Assembly (NCBI GenBank): GCA_019009955.1
Contig: CM032233.1
Coordinates: forward strand, 85,091,001 to 85,155,000
Length of the DNA stretch: 64,000 bases
Origin: Riptortus pedestris
Taxonomy: Eukaryota; Arthropoda; Insecta; Hemiptera; Alydidae
Direction of reading: 5' to 3'
Shown here: positions 11,413 to 24,119 of the stretch, one piece after another
Numbering within the stretch: position 1 is the first letter of the stretch
Layout: the number at the start of each line of letters is the position of its first letter
Translations under genes and position numbers: made by a program
The notes under the pieces: generated by a model
The model's database searches: none
Told to the model about the DNA's origin: nothing
Seen by the model: only the letters and a program-made list of their open reading frames with translations

Positions 11413-12050
11413 AAAATAGTTATTTATTATACAAGTGACGAAAGTAGATCATTTTACAACTCGAGTGAAACGTTTACCCACACGAGCGAAGTGAGTGTGG
11501 TAATTTCACGAGAGTTGTAAATTCTACTTTCGTCACGAGTGTAATATTAATTTTTTTCTGTAATCGTGTAATACATGATCAGATCTAACCAGAATATGAA
11601 CAAAATTAGGATGTTGTGAAGATTACGGTATGTTGTTGGTAGGTTATAAGCATGGTTGTGAAAGGTTATAAGCATAGTTATAAAACAACTAGTGATGATT
11701 GTGAAGTAGTGCAGTTATAAACAAGTGCAGGTTATAAACACGGAAGGTAATTATTATTATATTTAAATTTTAAAATATATTGATTATTTCCACCAATAAT
11801 TCATTCACATTTCAATTTATTTTGTTAAAATAAATTCTTACAATGTTAAGAAACATTTAAAAGCATTTAATTTCCAACTTCAAATTATTTTTTAATTTAT
11901 ACTTATTACTAATTAAGAAGGCAATTCACTTTCTTCACTTGTGAAGAAAGTGATTACTTTCTTCACTCTATTGCAAAATGTTTCACTTTCTTCACTCATT
12001 TCAGTTTAGTAATGTTACCATTATTCAACGATTACAGAAAAAATTGTTTT
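11413..12050 (+). mobile_element. 638-bp hairpin-rich element, copy 1
   Basis: Its boundaries are set by comparison with the inverted copy at 15233-15870. It opens with an imperfect palindrome of about 110 bp (GTGACGAAAGTAGA ... TCTACTTTCGTCAC) whose centre reads CACACGAGCGAAGTGAGTGTG. TTTTTTTCTGTAATCGTG near 11550 is matched by the inverted CGATTACAGAAAAAA at the right end. Repeats of GGTTATAAGCAT and CACTTTCTTCAC lie inside. No coding potential. Class unknown; probably a non-autonomous DNA transposon. Confidence 0.65.
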
Positions 12051-12290
12051 CCCAACATTATTGTTATTAAGTATTGTTTATTGCCTGTCAATAGATTTTG
12101 TTCTGAATATTAACAAAGCTATATTTTATCAGATTTCCCTTTTGGGAGTCCAAGATCCCCTACTTCGAAGAGATAGAATTATATAAGAGTTAGAATAGCT
12201 CAAGGGGAGTTCTTCAAAAACAGTGAAGACTTATTTCCAGCTTAAATTTCAAATCCTAGGTAGATTTGTTACTCATGCAAAAATGGAGAA
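12051..12290. other. Unassigned spacer
   Basis: AT-rich, with one CAGATTTCCCTTTTGGGAG at about 12129 that might be a decayed HINE 5' end. Confidence 0.35.
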
Positions 12291-13011
12291 TAGATGATGC
12301 AGATGATGATTCTTTCTTTACTCGAAAATGTTTATTTGATCTATACCAGTCAACACTAAAGATCATATTTGTTATTGGCTGAAATCGGAGCTTGAGTAAT
12401 GGTGGTTTAGTGAGGGGAGGGGGCAATTTGAAAATTCAAAATATCTTCTTTATTATGAGTCGCATCACAAAATATTATAGAACCAACCTTGTTAAGCTTC
12501 TGATTTTGTTCAAAATTATAAATATATACATCTTTATCTATCTATATAATTATTTGTCTGTTACCGCTCTAGCGGTCGCAATTTTTGTTTAATTGTTACC
12601 AATCTTCATATACTATCGTTTTATGTAAAAAGAAAGATCAAATTCGTTCGGTTCTTAAATCTGGGCAGAGGGAGGGGGGATGGTTTAGAGGGGGAGAATT
12701 TCGAAAATTCTACATGCCTCCGTTATTATGCGTCAGATCGAAAAATTGAATAAACCAATGTTACAGAAACTGAAATGCTCTATAAATGTTGTTATGTATG
12801 TTTTTTATACTATCTTGTTTATTAACCTAAATATTTACATTTGTTTAGTTTTCGGTCTTCAGTAAACTCCTGCTCATGTCGTATTAACAATAAGCTATTA
12901 TATTGTGAAGCACATTATTTCAAGGCTACATACCAAATTTGAGATAAATGCAAATAGGTGAAGTACGTGGAAAATCTGCTTAGTTAACGTACTGCCTGCA
13001 TTACGGACTTT
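12291..13011 (+). mobile_element. HINE mosaic: subtype D piece followed by subtype C 3' part, F
   Basis: The first part (12291-12515) has TTTATTTGATCTATACCAGT, AAAGATCATATTTGTTATTG and a G-run typical of the D second block. It then joins the standard TCTGTTACCGCTCTAGCGG (12557), a second G-run, the C-type block and a 3' end ending TTACGGACTTTC. Confidence 0.55.
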
Positions 13012-13364
13012 CATGTGTTTGAGAATATTTAACTTGCCCTCTGACACTTTTCGACGAGAGGGTTTAGGGAATTTCTGTCAACTTTTTGAATTTTTCCTGC
13101 CTGATGTGTGCCTGAAGTTGATGAGTGGGTAGGTGTTGCATTGCAGGTGTAGAAGGATGCATGCTGGCCCAGGGGTGAGGCGCCTCATTTCAGGCCCAAA
13201 CAAGGCCAGCTATTATACCTTCGGATTGCCCTGTCACCAACCTCAAGGGCACCTCTCAACAATAGTCATTACTTATACTTATTACCTACAGGCCGATATT
13301 AAGGTTTTGATTGAGGCAACAAACTCTCATGACTCATTCAATATATCAGCGTTCCACACCCCTT
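13012..13364. other. Moderately GC-rich spacer, unrecognised
   Basis: It contains a run of less AT-rich sequence (about 13100-13330) with a 77-codon open frame on the + strand that resembles no family I know and has no supporting signals. It could be an old retroelement piece. Confidence 0.35.
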
Positions 13365-13425
13365 AGAAGTCCGTCAAACAGGGGCTGAGTAAACGAAGCA
13401 GATTACCCACATGACACACTAGTCA
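13365..13425 (-). mobile_element. HINE 3' end fragment, R
   Basis: AGAAGTCCGTCAAACAGGGG followed by CTGAGTAAACGAAGCAGATT: the 3' hairpin and subterminal repeat only. Confidence 0.5.
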
Positions 13426-13457
13426 TCTAATCTCTCATTTATGTTTTTTTTTTATCA

Positions 13458-13569
13458 TTTCCCTTTAGGAAACAGGACAGCTATTGAGATCCTAATCAAG
13501 ACTCGATTTTCGAAATATTTCCTTTAATGCCCATCATTCAACCTAAGAAATGACGAAAATGTCCGTTCA

Positions 13570-13629
<60 letters not shown>

Positions 13630-13710
13630 GTATATTATATTTATAGGTTTGTCTGTTAACCCTCTAGTGGTCGGATCCTACCCAGGAGATGACGAAAATG
13701 AGATCCGTTC

Positions 13711-13770
<60 letters not shown>

Positions 13771-14365
13771 TGTTGTTATTCTTTTTGGAGTTCGTTAATG
13801 GCTGAAATCGGACCAGTTGGAGGGGGGGGATGGATTTTTGAAAACTCGAAATATCTCTGTTATTATGCGTCAGATCGAAACATTGTATAGAATCAATCTT
13901 ATTGCAAATTAAATTTACTATAAATATTGTTCTATACATTTATTCTCTATCTTGAATATTAACCGAGCTGTTTGCATTTGTATTAAGTGTGTGTGGTCGG
14001 TAGAAGTTTCCGTAACTGTTCGTCGCTCGTGAATTGTTTTAGAGATTCGTCACTACTACTGTTATTAGTAGGCAGATTTCTCTTGTAAAACTTCACGTGG
14101 GAAATCTGCTTCGTTTACGCAGCCTCTGCGTGACGAACTTTTTGTTTAATCGCTACCAAACTTGATATCTAAACGTTTTATGCAAAAGAAAGATCAAGTT
14201 CGGTCAGAGGGAGGGTGTTTTAGAGGGGGCGAATTTTGAAAATTCTTAATATCTCCATTATTATGCGTCGGATCGAAGTATTGTATAAAATCAATCTTAT
14301 TGCAAATGTAACGTTCTCTTATGGACGTTTTTTCTCTATCTTGGCTATTATCCGAAACATTTGCA
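13458..14365 (+). mobile_element. HINE tandem/mosaic, F
   Basis: A 5' piece (13458-13671) with (TA)n and TCTGTTAACCCTCTAGTGG switches back at GGATCCTACCCAGGAG into a second copy with its own (TA)n. After the second (TA)n a piece of MITE end (GTTATTCTTTTTGGAGTT) leads into GTTAATGGCTGAAATCGG, and the copy reaches a 3' end at 14142 (TGACGAACTTTT). A third internal piece follows (14143-14365). The joints fall on short shared words, as with template switching. Confidence 0.6.
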
Positions 14366-15232
14366 TTTTTTACAAAACTTAAAGATGGGAGGTTGAAAGA
14401 TGGAAGAGGGGATCCGATTTATATGGAAATAATTTTCCGTAAATTAATAAATAATATAGAAATGTCTAAATTTTTCATTCGAGTTTTCATTTTACACATT
14501 TTCTGTCCCCAGTAAATTCCACAGCAAGTACACTGCCTAAATTCAACAAGCTCTATTTAAGTGGATTCTTTCATTTTGTGAATATGAATAGTAATATTTA
14601 ACTAGGTAAGATACCATTTTTTTTTTATCAGAATAAACGCCCATATTTTTACGTATAATTTTCTAAATTAGCCTGAAGAAGGCGAAAATTTATTTCCCTA
14701 AAGCATCAACGGAAATAAAACTAATTGATACAAGAGTGCAACACATTTTATCACTTTTTGTTTTTTTCATTTACCGTTCATTTAGCTTGCCAATATTCTA
14801 AAAGGAAGTTCCGCACATTACTGGTATTTTTGTAAATATCACTCCAACTTGAAGGAATTTGTTGCTCTAATGCAGATAATCCAAAATTATAAGTTTTCAT
14901 TGCACCAATATTCGCGGAGCACCAATTTTTATTAACCTTATATATAAATATTATTTTTATGTCATAATTTAACAGGTCTAACTCACGAATCCGCCACCAA
15001 TGATACAGTAAAATAAAATTTAATCCCTCCTAGTCCTAATGACCTAGAGATTTTTATAAACGATTGCAGGCGATGTCAATGTGTGCATAACAAACAAATT
15101 TGTGTTATCATCTTGTGATAAGCACCGAGATGATATTAATACTAGATTACCTTATCTAATTTGTATTTAATTACTAATCTGCCTATTTTTACTATCGATT
15201 GCGTTCTACCAAATGATGATAGAACTATTGGA
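14366..15232. other. AT-rich DNA without recognised gene
   Basis: It contains GCCTGAAGAAGGCGAAAAT at about 14671, a wording often seen near 3' ends of retroelements, with nothing else to support one. Otherwise featureless. Confidence 0.4.
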
Positions 15233-15870
15233 AAAACAATTTTTTCTGTAATCGTTGAATAATGGTAACATTAATAAACTGAAATGAGTGAAGAAAGTGA
15301 AACATTTTCCAATAGAGTGAAGAAAGTAATCACTTTCTTCACAAGTGAAGAAAGTGAATTGCCTTCTTAATTAGTAATAAGTATAAATTAAAAAATAATT
15401 TGAAGTTGGAAATTAAATGCTTTTAAATGTTTCTTAACATTGTAAGAATTTATTTTAACAAAATAAATTGAAATGTGAATGAATTATTGGTGGAAATAAT
15501 CAATATATTTTAAAATTTAAATATAATAATAATTATCTTCCTTGTTTATAACCTGCACTTGTTTATAACTGCACTACTTCAGAATCATCACTAGTTGTTT
15601 TATAACTATGCTTATAACCTTTCACAACCATGCTTTTAACCTACCAACAACATACCATAATCTTCACAACATCCTAATTTTGTTCATATTCTGGTTAGAC
15701 CTGATCATGTATTACACGATTACAGAAAAAAATTAATATTACACTCATGACGAAAGTAGAATTTACAACTCTCGTGAAATTACCACACTCGCTACGCTCG
15801 TGTGGGTAAACGTTTCACTCGAGTTGTAAAATGATCTACTTTCGTCACTTGTATAATAAATAACTATTTT
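15233..15870 (-). mobile_element. 638-bp hairpin-rich element, copy 2 (inverted)
   Basis: This is the reverse complement of 11413-12050 with few differences (for example GAGCGTAGCGAGTG here against GAGCGAAGTGAGTG there). The close match suggests both inserted recently. The terminal palindrome and the TTTTTTCTGTAATCG repeat are intact. Confidence 0.65.
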
Positions 15871-16176
15871 ATTCTAAGAATATAATTAAAAAACGTTTAG
15901 TAATGGTCTTTTTCATTTTGAATCATGTTAAATGTCTTTCTATAAGTATTTAATTAGCCATGAATAAGGAACCGTAAAAATTGAATACAATAATAATAGA
16001 ATAACCTGTAATATCTGTACATGGTATTCGAATATACCCAGAAACATTCTGTTTTTTTATTGGTTTTTTTTGTATAAAAATGACATGTATAGATATATGC
16101 AAGCAGAGTTTAAATTTGGTTTCTTGTTGGATACTTCCATATATGTTTTATCAGGTTATTTAATATAAAAAGTAAA
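15871..16176. other. Unassigned spacer
   Basis: About 300 bp of AT-rich sequence with a T-run; nothing recognised. Confidence 0.4.
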
Positions 16177-16236
16177 AAAGTCCGTCACGCAGGGGCTGTG
16201 TAATCTAAGCAGATTTCCCTCGTGAAGTTAAGTAAA

Positions 16237-16284
<48 letters not shown>

Positions 16285-17151
16285 TGATAACACAACACCA
16301 CCGTGAATAAATACAAACGGAAATAAGAAATGTTTCGGACAATTTCAATAACCTGCCTATAGGAAGCGTTACGTTAGAAATGTAAAAAAAAAGGTCTGTC
16401 CGCCTCACACCGGAAAAAAAAAAAACAATACTGAAATATATCAGAATATAACATATTAATTTCATTGAGAACTATTTACTACATCTAGTACTGTAATTAA
16501 TAATGAGTCATAATAATTGTTATCTCAATCAATCAAATTTTAGTAGTGCAAAAGCTTAAGTCGAGGGGGGGGGGTCACCAGGACATATTTGCATGTATCT
16601 CGTATAATAAAGGTCTCTTGAATACGATTTTTGGTATTTAAACTTCGAAAAATGTAATTTATTATGTAGCAGAGTATTGTTTATGTAACATGAGTAGAAG
16701 TGGCGGTTTGCTGATAGCTGAAAACTGAAAAATGAAAATATCACGGTTATTATTCAAGATAGTGAATAAATGTATATAACAATATTTATAGTATATTTAA
16801 TTTTCAATAAGATTGATTCTATACATTTTTTCGATCTGACGCATAATAACAGAGATATTTCGATTTTTCCAAAATCGTCGCCTCTGAACCCCCCCTCCCC
16901 CTGGCCCGATTTCAGCCGTTAACGAACTTGATCTTTCTTTTTACATGAAACGACTAAATATCCAGTTTGGTAACGATTAAACAATAATTGCGACCGCTAG
17001 AGCGGTAACAGACAAATATATATTCAGTTTTGAACGGACCTCATTTTCGTCATCTCCTGGGTAGGATCGATGGACATTTGAAGAAAAATTTCGAAAATCG
17101 CGTCATGAGTACTACCTCAATAGCTGATTTCCCTGAAGGGAAATCTGCTAA
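16177..17151 (-). mobile_element. HINE, subtype B, R, full length
   Basis: It runs from AAAAGTCCGTCACGCAGGGG to GGGAAATCTGCTAA, 975 bp. An extra (TA)n tract (16237-16282) sits near the 3' end, in addition to the almost absent one at the usual internal place. It contains CACAACACCACCGTGAATAA, an A-run, a G-run with GGTCACCAGG, and GCTAGAGCGGTAACAGAC. Confidence 0.75.
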
Positions 17152-18092
17152 TAAAAAAAAATTAATAGGCTACGTAATAGTATCTATGTAGATTTAGAAA
17201 TGCTATAAGACGATTAGAAAGAAAACAACAAGGGATTTAATGCATTTATTCAAGAATTGGGCATTATTTTGTAGATCTACACCTACTGTTATACACATAT
17301 GTAATGTTTACATATGTTTTATTTTATTTCTTTTTTTTTTTTACTTTTACTTTTTACTTTTTTTTTTTTTTTTTTTATTCAGAATAGCTACATTCAGAAA
17401 AGCTACATGCAAATAATTCAGAAAAATAGGAAATTAGGAGTCAGCTGTTAAAGAAGGGAACCTTCAGCGTTTCTTCCGAAAATAACACACCTTGTTCATA
17501 GAAAACCATAAGAATAACCCACAATTTCCAACTCGATGAAAATTTTAAAAAATGTTCTCGAAATTCGCGGCAGGAGTGCAACCTTGACTTAAGGGATATC
17601 TTCTAAAAGTGCAGTACTAAGATCGCAAAGTCAAGATTTATTCATTTCATGTGAAACTAAACATTAAGTTTGTTAAGGGCCAAAAATTGACCAACATGGG
17701 TTAGGAAATGTAAAATCTTAAATATGTCTCATATTAAGAATCGAATTGAAACATGTTTTGTAATCAGTGCTATTGGAAAAGCTAGGTTCTACAATTTTTG
17801 CTCTATATATTTTATTTTTGTCTGAAATATTAAGTGAGCTATATTTGGTTTACAGCCTAGAGTAACCCTGCATTCCTAGTCAACTATAGCAAATACGTAA
17901 CAAAATGTCTTATTCCAACATTGATTTTTTTTTTATTTCATACTTCAATACCACGATTGGCTTGTATAAGGTTCTATACATAGAGGAAAATATGGAGCTG
18001 CTGAGCATGAGATATGTATTCTCAGGGAAACATTCCATCTTCATAATGCTCTACAGACCGCTATATTTACTATATCAAACAAAGTCAATATT
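17152..18092. other. Spacer with T-rich tracts and decayed HINE traces
   Basis: A T-rich tract lies at 17330-17381. At about 17540-17610 there is a decayed R 5' end (TTCTCGAAATTCGCGGCAGG, TAAGGGATATCTTCTAAAA), and at 17700-17900 weak F-type words (TTCTACAATTTTTGC, GAGCTATATTTGG). No gene is seen. Confidence 0.4.
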
Positions 18093-18654
18093 TTAGCAGA
18101 TTTCCCTTAAGGGAAATCACCTATTGAGGTCGTACTTATGACGCGATTTTCGAAAATTTTCTTCAAATTTCCATCGATCCTACCCAGGAGATGACGAAAA
18201 TGAGGTCCGTTCAAAATTATATATATATATATATATATATATTTGTCTGTTAACGCTCTAGCGGTCGCAATTTTTGTTTGATCGTTACCAAACTCGATAT
18301 TTAAACGTTTTATGTAAAAAGACAGATCAAGTTCGTTAATGGCTGAAATCAGACCAGTGGGAGGGGGGGGGTTTAGAGGGGGGATTTTTGAAAATTCGAA
18401 ATATCTCCGTTACCATACGTCGGATCAAAAAATTGTAAAGAACCAATCTTATTGTAAAACTATAAATATTGATCTATACATGTCTTCTCTATCTTGAATA
18501 TTAACCGAGATATTTGCATTTTTATTAAATTTGGGCCGTAACGGACGACTGAGTTTCCTGCCAAAAGCTAGTTCGGCTCTCGTATGGAGATTTCTCTATT
18601 GTATAACTTCACGTGGGAAATCTGGTTAGTTTACGCAGCCCCTGCGTGACTTTT
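18093..18654 (+). mobile_element. HINE, subtype A, F, full length
   Basis: Both ends are clear (TTAGCAGATTTCCC and CGCAGCCCCTGCGTGAC). The 3' tail after the hairpin lacks GGAC: GAC is followed directly by T-run, so the last bases are shortened. (TA)n is short (18218-18242). Confidence 0.7.
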
Positions 18655-20775
18655 TTTGTGTCATGTGGAACTAAAGATTAATTTCGATAAATGAAGGCGC
18701 TTAAGAAGAAGTTGGAGTAAGTAGTGCAATCATTATCTTGGATTTTATGCGTCCGGTCGAAAAATGGTAATAGACTGCATGTTGTTGGCAAAGTAACGTC
18801 TTACAATTATTGTTCTACACATTCCTGAGTAACTTGAGTATTAAAGAAATAGTTTGAAAATGTAATTGAATATTTCTGGTTGTTTATGATACGAACGTAC
18901 ATAAATCATGAGAAAATACATTTGTTGGAAAAAATTAAAAATGAGAAAAGAAAATATACATTTTCCAATCTTGTGAAATCAAGAAAAAATAGTCTATGCG
19001 TTGAAGATAATTTGCCGTTTTAAGTCAATTTTCAACCTATGCGTGAGTCTGTTAGCGTAGCCTAACTGTAAAGTATCCTTTTCCTATTTATATAAATTAT
19101 TTATGGACTTGGACTGATAAATTATTCTTCAACTTTAATAGAAATTATTTTAATAAAAACATTTTCAGCCTTCAATATAGTCCGCTCATCCGACATGGAC
19201 TTTAAGGTAAACAACTTCTGCCAAGCTTTAGTTTTAGTTCTTGATTATATGTGTTTCTTTTTAAGGGAGAAATAGAAAATAGACAGGTTAAGTCTCCGGT
19301 GAACCACAGGGTGGTACTTGAAACGGGATTTATGCTGTATAAAAAAAGGTTAAAAAAGGAAGAATACAAATAGAGCAAATTAAAGCCTTTAGCAAGGTTG
19401 TTTTTCCATGCAGGCCCCTTCCATGATGAATGTAGCAGTGGTTTATCAAGGATAGACAAACATATTATTCGTAAATTATGAGTTTTTACCTTCCCTTCCC
19501 ATTCATTATAGGTAACTAATTGCATGGCCAATAGGATGAGGAGTTATTGCTTGTTACCGTATCCAATCACATTTTATATTATGCATAGTAAAAAAGGAGA
19601 AAAATTATTTCCACTCCTTTGAGTATTTTTCTATTGAGAGTCATCGTAAATCTTTTCAGCTTAATTAGCAACTAAATGAGCTTGAACGCCAGGTTCAATT
19701 ATGAAATTATTTTCATCCAGTTTTTCTTGTTATTTCTCAAGCTAATCATGCATCTCACTTTCAAAAGTAAATTAAATATTCAGAGGTTTACGATGGCTCA
19801 AGAAATTCCTGCTATTACTTTAAAAGCACTCCATAAGTGAGGGGCAGTAAAGGATTATTTATGTGAATATAACCCTTCTCCTATGAAAACCTCTCTCGTC
19901 TTTACTGAACTCGAATAACAGGTTTTAATTTTTAACTCTCAAAGAAAAGGTGGTTCCCATTTTGGAGATATGGGTGCCTATGTATGAACATAGCCTTCAA
20001 TGTGTTCATAACTTGAATGCAGCAATACCTTTGAGGAAAATGAAAGTTTTGGATGCATTAATGCAGATTTCTTTGATTTCAATCTGTTTGGTAAATTGGT
20101 ATAGCATAAAACTAACGTTTCTCCAAATATATTTCATTTTGTAAATCATTTCCTTGAATACTAGCCCTCTCAACAAACGTTTTCATTACCCCTTCAAACG
20201 CATAGGGCAATTTAATAAAATAATTTGGTCTGAAAATCTGTATATCCATTGAATTGTCCAACATGTTTTGTGTGAGACAGCCTCCTCATTGCTGTTACAA
20301 TAGTCTTGATAGAGGGAAAATTTCGGTTTTCAGATTTTAATGGAATTATCCATTCCATCTAGTTTCGGCGTGACGTCCATACCTATGTCCACAAGTATGT
20401 CCACATACACTTGTTTAAATTCCCCATACATGTTCCCTATTTCTTCTTGCAATTAAAATTAAATTCAAGAGCTGAATTTAAGCTCCTGTAGAAGAAATTG
20501 TTGTTAATGAAGCTATATATTGTATATGAAGCGTTAACCTGCCGATTTTGAAAATGGATCATCTGAATTAGTAATAGCGATTTGTGTATGTTGTTTTCTT
20601 TAAAAAAAAAATCGTTAATAATTGGGCAATATATATTTTCTCAGAATTTTCATTCCCGAGAATCAATTTTGTTAAGTTTCTCTGAAAGGAAAACTGTTGT
20701 AGATTATATACTCACAACGCCATATTTAAAAAAAAAAAAACAATTCTAATGCCATTTACATCTGTGTGAGCATAT

Positions 20776-20777
20776 AT

Positions 20778-20821
<44 letters not shown>

Positions 20822-20835
20822 TATTTATTTATTAA
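20776..20835. repeat. (CA)/(TA) and TTTA microsatellite
   Basis: ACACACACA runs into a (TA)n tract, then ATTTATTTATTTATTAA. A free microsatellite not attached to a HINE. Confidence 0.85.
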
Positions 20836-21951
20836 TAGGAGTGGTGATAGTCTAGTAAATAACCACTATAGCGTCGAGGAATACATTTACCATCTATTTC
20901 AGAAGGCATTATATTATGATTCATGTGCTAAATCACAAATTAAAATGTGTGTGCTATTTCACAAATTAAAACCACCCCTAACGTTATTGTGAGAATTTAT
21001 TTATTGATGAAGTTTTTTTTGCTACTGAAATTATCAACTGTCTGAACTATCGACCATCACCTTCCCTCAGATACATTTGCACTTCATATGAGAGAATTTT
21101 GATATGAGATCACCTCTTGCTCCCGAGAAAAATGAATTTTCTAAGTGACGAGGGATATTAAGGAATTACAACACCACAGGTCGCCATTTTCGTATAAGGT
21201 TCACCTGTGTTTGTAATTTCTTATAATGGTAAATCTTCCCATAAAAATATTTGAATATTGGGCTTAGGAAAGCTACAAGAAGAATTAAGATAAATGCTAT
21301 TGCATGTCTTGTAGTCAAGATTAGAATAATAACTACATTATTATTAGTGAAAAACAGTGTTTAAGGCCTCTTTGTTAAAACTAGATTTGCTTATTGGAGT
21401 CAATAAAATTTCCGAAGTAATATATTTTTATTACTTTTCGGAGTTATAATTAGCATGCTTATAAGTTATAGTTTAGTGGCATTTGACTCATATGATCACA
21501 AGAGATACCTGATTTACGTCTGTAATTGGATGACTACATTTAACGATCGTATAAATTCCTTACAACTCTAACGACAAGATGAAGATGTTTCCACGTTTAA
21601 AGTACTAATGGGCTGGTAGCCTTTTGTGCAAAGAAGCTGAAAGATCAACGCTTCCTATAAATGGATTTGAAAGTGTGCTTTGGATCTCTATTTTGAATTA
21701 GTATGCATGCTGTTTGTTAACATTTAAGGATTGTATGTTTCCTTTTAGTCTTTTCTTAGGAAAGATGGCTGAGGTTGCTGCTATCTCGTATTACCATACA
21801 TGGGGATTGAAACCAGGCCGAGGTCTATGGTCGGACAGAGAAAGGACAGGAATACATTTTAATTCACTTCTCAGAACGTCTGTAGCCATCGGCTTATATA
21901 AATTTTCTGTACTGAAAGATAACATTAGATCTAGGACGCTTGCACGCACCC

Positions 21952-21957
21952 TATCTC

Positions 21958-22011
<54 letters not shown>

Positions 22012-22012
22012 G
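21952..22012. repeat. (CT)n(CA)n compound microsatellite
   Basis: TCTCACTCTCTCTCT continues as CT dinucleotides to about 21990, then CACACA to about 22010. Open frames on both strands across it are low-complexity artefacts. Confidence 0.9.
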
Positions 22013-22484
22013 CTCACTCTCTAGTTTTGTATCAAACACATGTTTTGTTCCGAATGCAAGTCCATACATCCTTGTACGAATTAAAGGGAACATTGTAATC
22101 GGGAATATATTATATTTAAGATATCAATGGAATTATTCATTTTTTCCCCCGGAATCCATTTTAACTAGTTTAGGCGACATCTGTGCGAATGTATGCATCT
22201 CTCATAACTCCTTCTCTTAGAATATTCATATTTGGTTTTGTAACGTCTCGTTGTACAGGTCCTCATAGTATTAAATCACACCTATAGTGCACCTCCTTGC
22301 ACTAGAATAGTACCTTTTTTATTTATCATAAAAATATCTATAAATTATGCAAGTGACATTTTTCGATCCGATGCATTGGAAAGTAGATACCGAGTGAAAT
22401 AATTTTAAATGAAATGCAACCAAAACGTTTCTTTATTTAATACAGTAGGAGTAAATGAATTAAAGTGGTTCTCACATTAGATTT

Positions 22485-22621
22485 TTAGGATATTTCTCTT
22501 AAGTGAAATCAGCTATTAAGGTTGTGCCATGAAGCGATTTTCGAAAATTTCCTCAAATGTCCATCGATCCTACCTACTAGATGACGAAAATGAGGTCCGT
22601 TCAAAATTATAATTATGTATG

Positions 22622-22684
<63 letters not shown>

Positions 22685-23520
22685 TTGTCTTTTGCCACTC
22701 TGGCGGTCGTAATTCTTGTTTGATCGTAACCAAGCTCGATTAATAGGCGTTTCGTGCAAAAATAAAGGTCAAGTTCGTTAATTGCTGAAATCGAAACAGT
22801 GGGAGGGGCTGTTTAAAGGGGAATTTCGAGTTTTCGAAATATCTCCCTCACTATAGGTCGGATTGAAAATTTGTATAGACCAATCTCATTGAAAATAAAA
22901 TTTACTATAAATATTGTCATATCCATTTATTCTGTATCTTTAATATTAAGGGAGAAATTTGCATTTTTTTCTGTAAACTCCCACTCCTGGATAATCTGTT
23001 ATATCATGAACGACTTCATTCCAAGCTTTAATACCAAATATTTTTTTTCATTGAACGTTTTCTGTGTGGTGACGTCATCAATTATGATTTTGTTCGAAAA
23101 TATTAATTTCTTCTATACCATACTCGATATTCAACTGTTTCTTTGTACACAAAAGATCATATTAGTGGTAGTAATAGCTGAAATTGGAAGTCGAATAGGT
23201 GTTGAGGGGGAATTTTGAAAATTTTAAATATTTCTCTTATTATGAGTCGTATCAAAAAATGTTGTAGAACCAATTTTGTTAAGCAATTCATGCTCTACAA
23301 TCGTTACTGTTTTAGTAACTGGAGTATTAGGAGACTTATTTGTACTTTCTTTTTTTTAGCGTTCATTATCCCCACCTCCTACCCCCCCCCCACTACCCTT
23401 TTATCAACGGTTTTTCTTACATAGAAATAGAGAATATGTGGGGATAAGAGATCACAAGTGTGATTTATCAGCACTTGGGTAATCAGCTTAGTTTACGCAG
23501 CATCTGCTTGATGGACTTTT
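22485..23520 (+). mobile_element. HINE, subtype D, F, near full length
   Basis: It begins TTAGGATATTTCTCTTAAG with the AAATCAGCTATTAAGGTTG hairpin partner, includes CATCGATCCTACC, (TA)n (22627-22682), the usual middle and a C-type CCCACTCCTGG block. The additional D block follows: GTGACGTCATCAATTATG, CATACTCGATATTCAACTG, a second G-run and a C-run. The end is CAGCTTAGTTTACGCAGCAT and GATGGACTTTT. At 1,036 bp it is the longest form and may be closest to a parent element. Confidence 0.65.
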
Positions 23521-23627
23521 ACTATATACGGAGAAGTACAAAAATACACAGTTCACGAAATTGTGCTTGTCTTGTCTTTATGTATATAAATCTGAACATA
23601 CGCCATTTTCCATCCTTTAGTTAATAT

Positions 23628-23716
23628 GTATGGACATTTGAAGAACATTTTTGAAAATCGCGTCATGAGTACAAACAACCTCATTAACTGATTATGTTTT
23701 AGGGACATCTGCTAAA
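23628..23716 (-). mobile_element. HINE 5' end fragment, R
   Basis: GGACATTTGAAGAACATTTT, AAATCGCGTCATGAGTAC, and GGGACATCTGCTAA. Only the 5' region is present. Confidence 0.5.
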
Positions 23717-24119
23717 AACACCATGAGTAATTACAGCAAAGATAAAGAAATGTGGGCCAGCAACTCCCTATTCCTTGGAAACCATAGTGAATTATTCTTC
23801 GATAGAATAGTCATTCAATTCTTCAAAGAGTGACAAAACGTAAAAACTATTTGCTCATGTTTATTTGTGGAACTGACAAAGAATAAATATTACTATCGGA
23901 AGATTACATTGCGATATATTATAAAAACAAAACTATAAATGTTACTAGCTGACCACTGCATTCTTTAGCAATGGCTATTTAATGTTTTAATGGGATTTTA
24001 TTTTTATCTATTCCATGATAATAAGTTCTCTGTCAATGACGATCTGACTAACGCTATTTAATCATCGCTTCATAAAAGTTTAACTGGAATTAAGGCACTA
24101 AATAATAGCTTACAATTAT
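23717..24119. other. Unassigned spacer
   Basis: AT-rich, nothing recognised. Confidence 0.4.

Larger units (their letters stand above)
18655..22484. other. 3.8-kb repeat-poor stretch
   Basis: Apart from a decayed HINE trace at 18725-18870 and the microsatellites listed separately, this stretch lacks the window's repeat families. Open frames of 64-168 codons occur, the longest (21714-22220) only because it runs through a CT/CA microsatellite. None shows a recognisable domain. It could hold regulatory or non-coding transcribed DNA, but nothing in the sequence proves it. Confidence 0.45.

Noticed and set aside
14671..14720. Hammerhead ribozyme or retroelement 3' motif around CCTGAAGAAGGC
   Set aside because: The core GAAA and flanking stems could not be placed convincingly; a similar weak word at 2206 also fails.
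21714..22220. 168-codon open frame on the + strand
   Set aside because: It is held open by a CT/CA microsatellite and has no recognisable domain.
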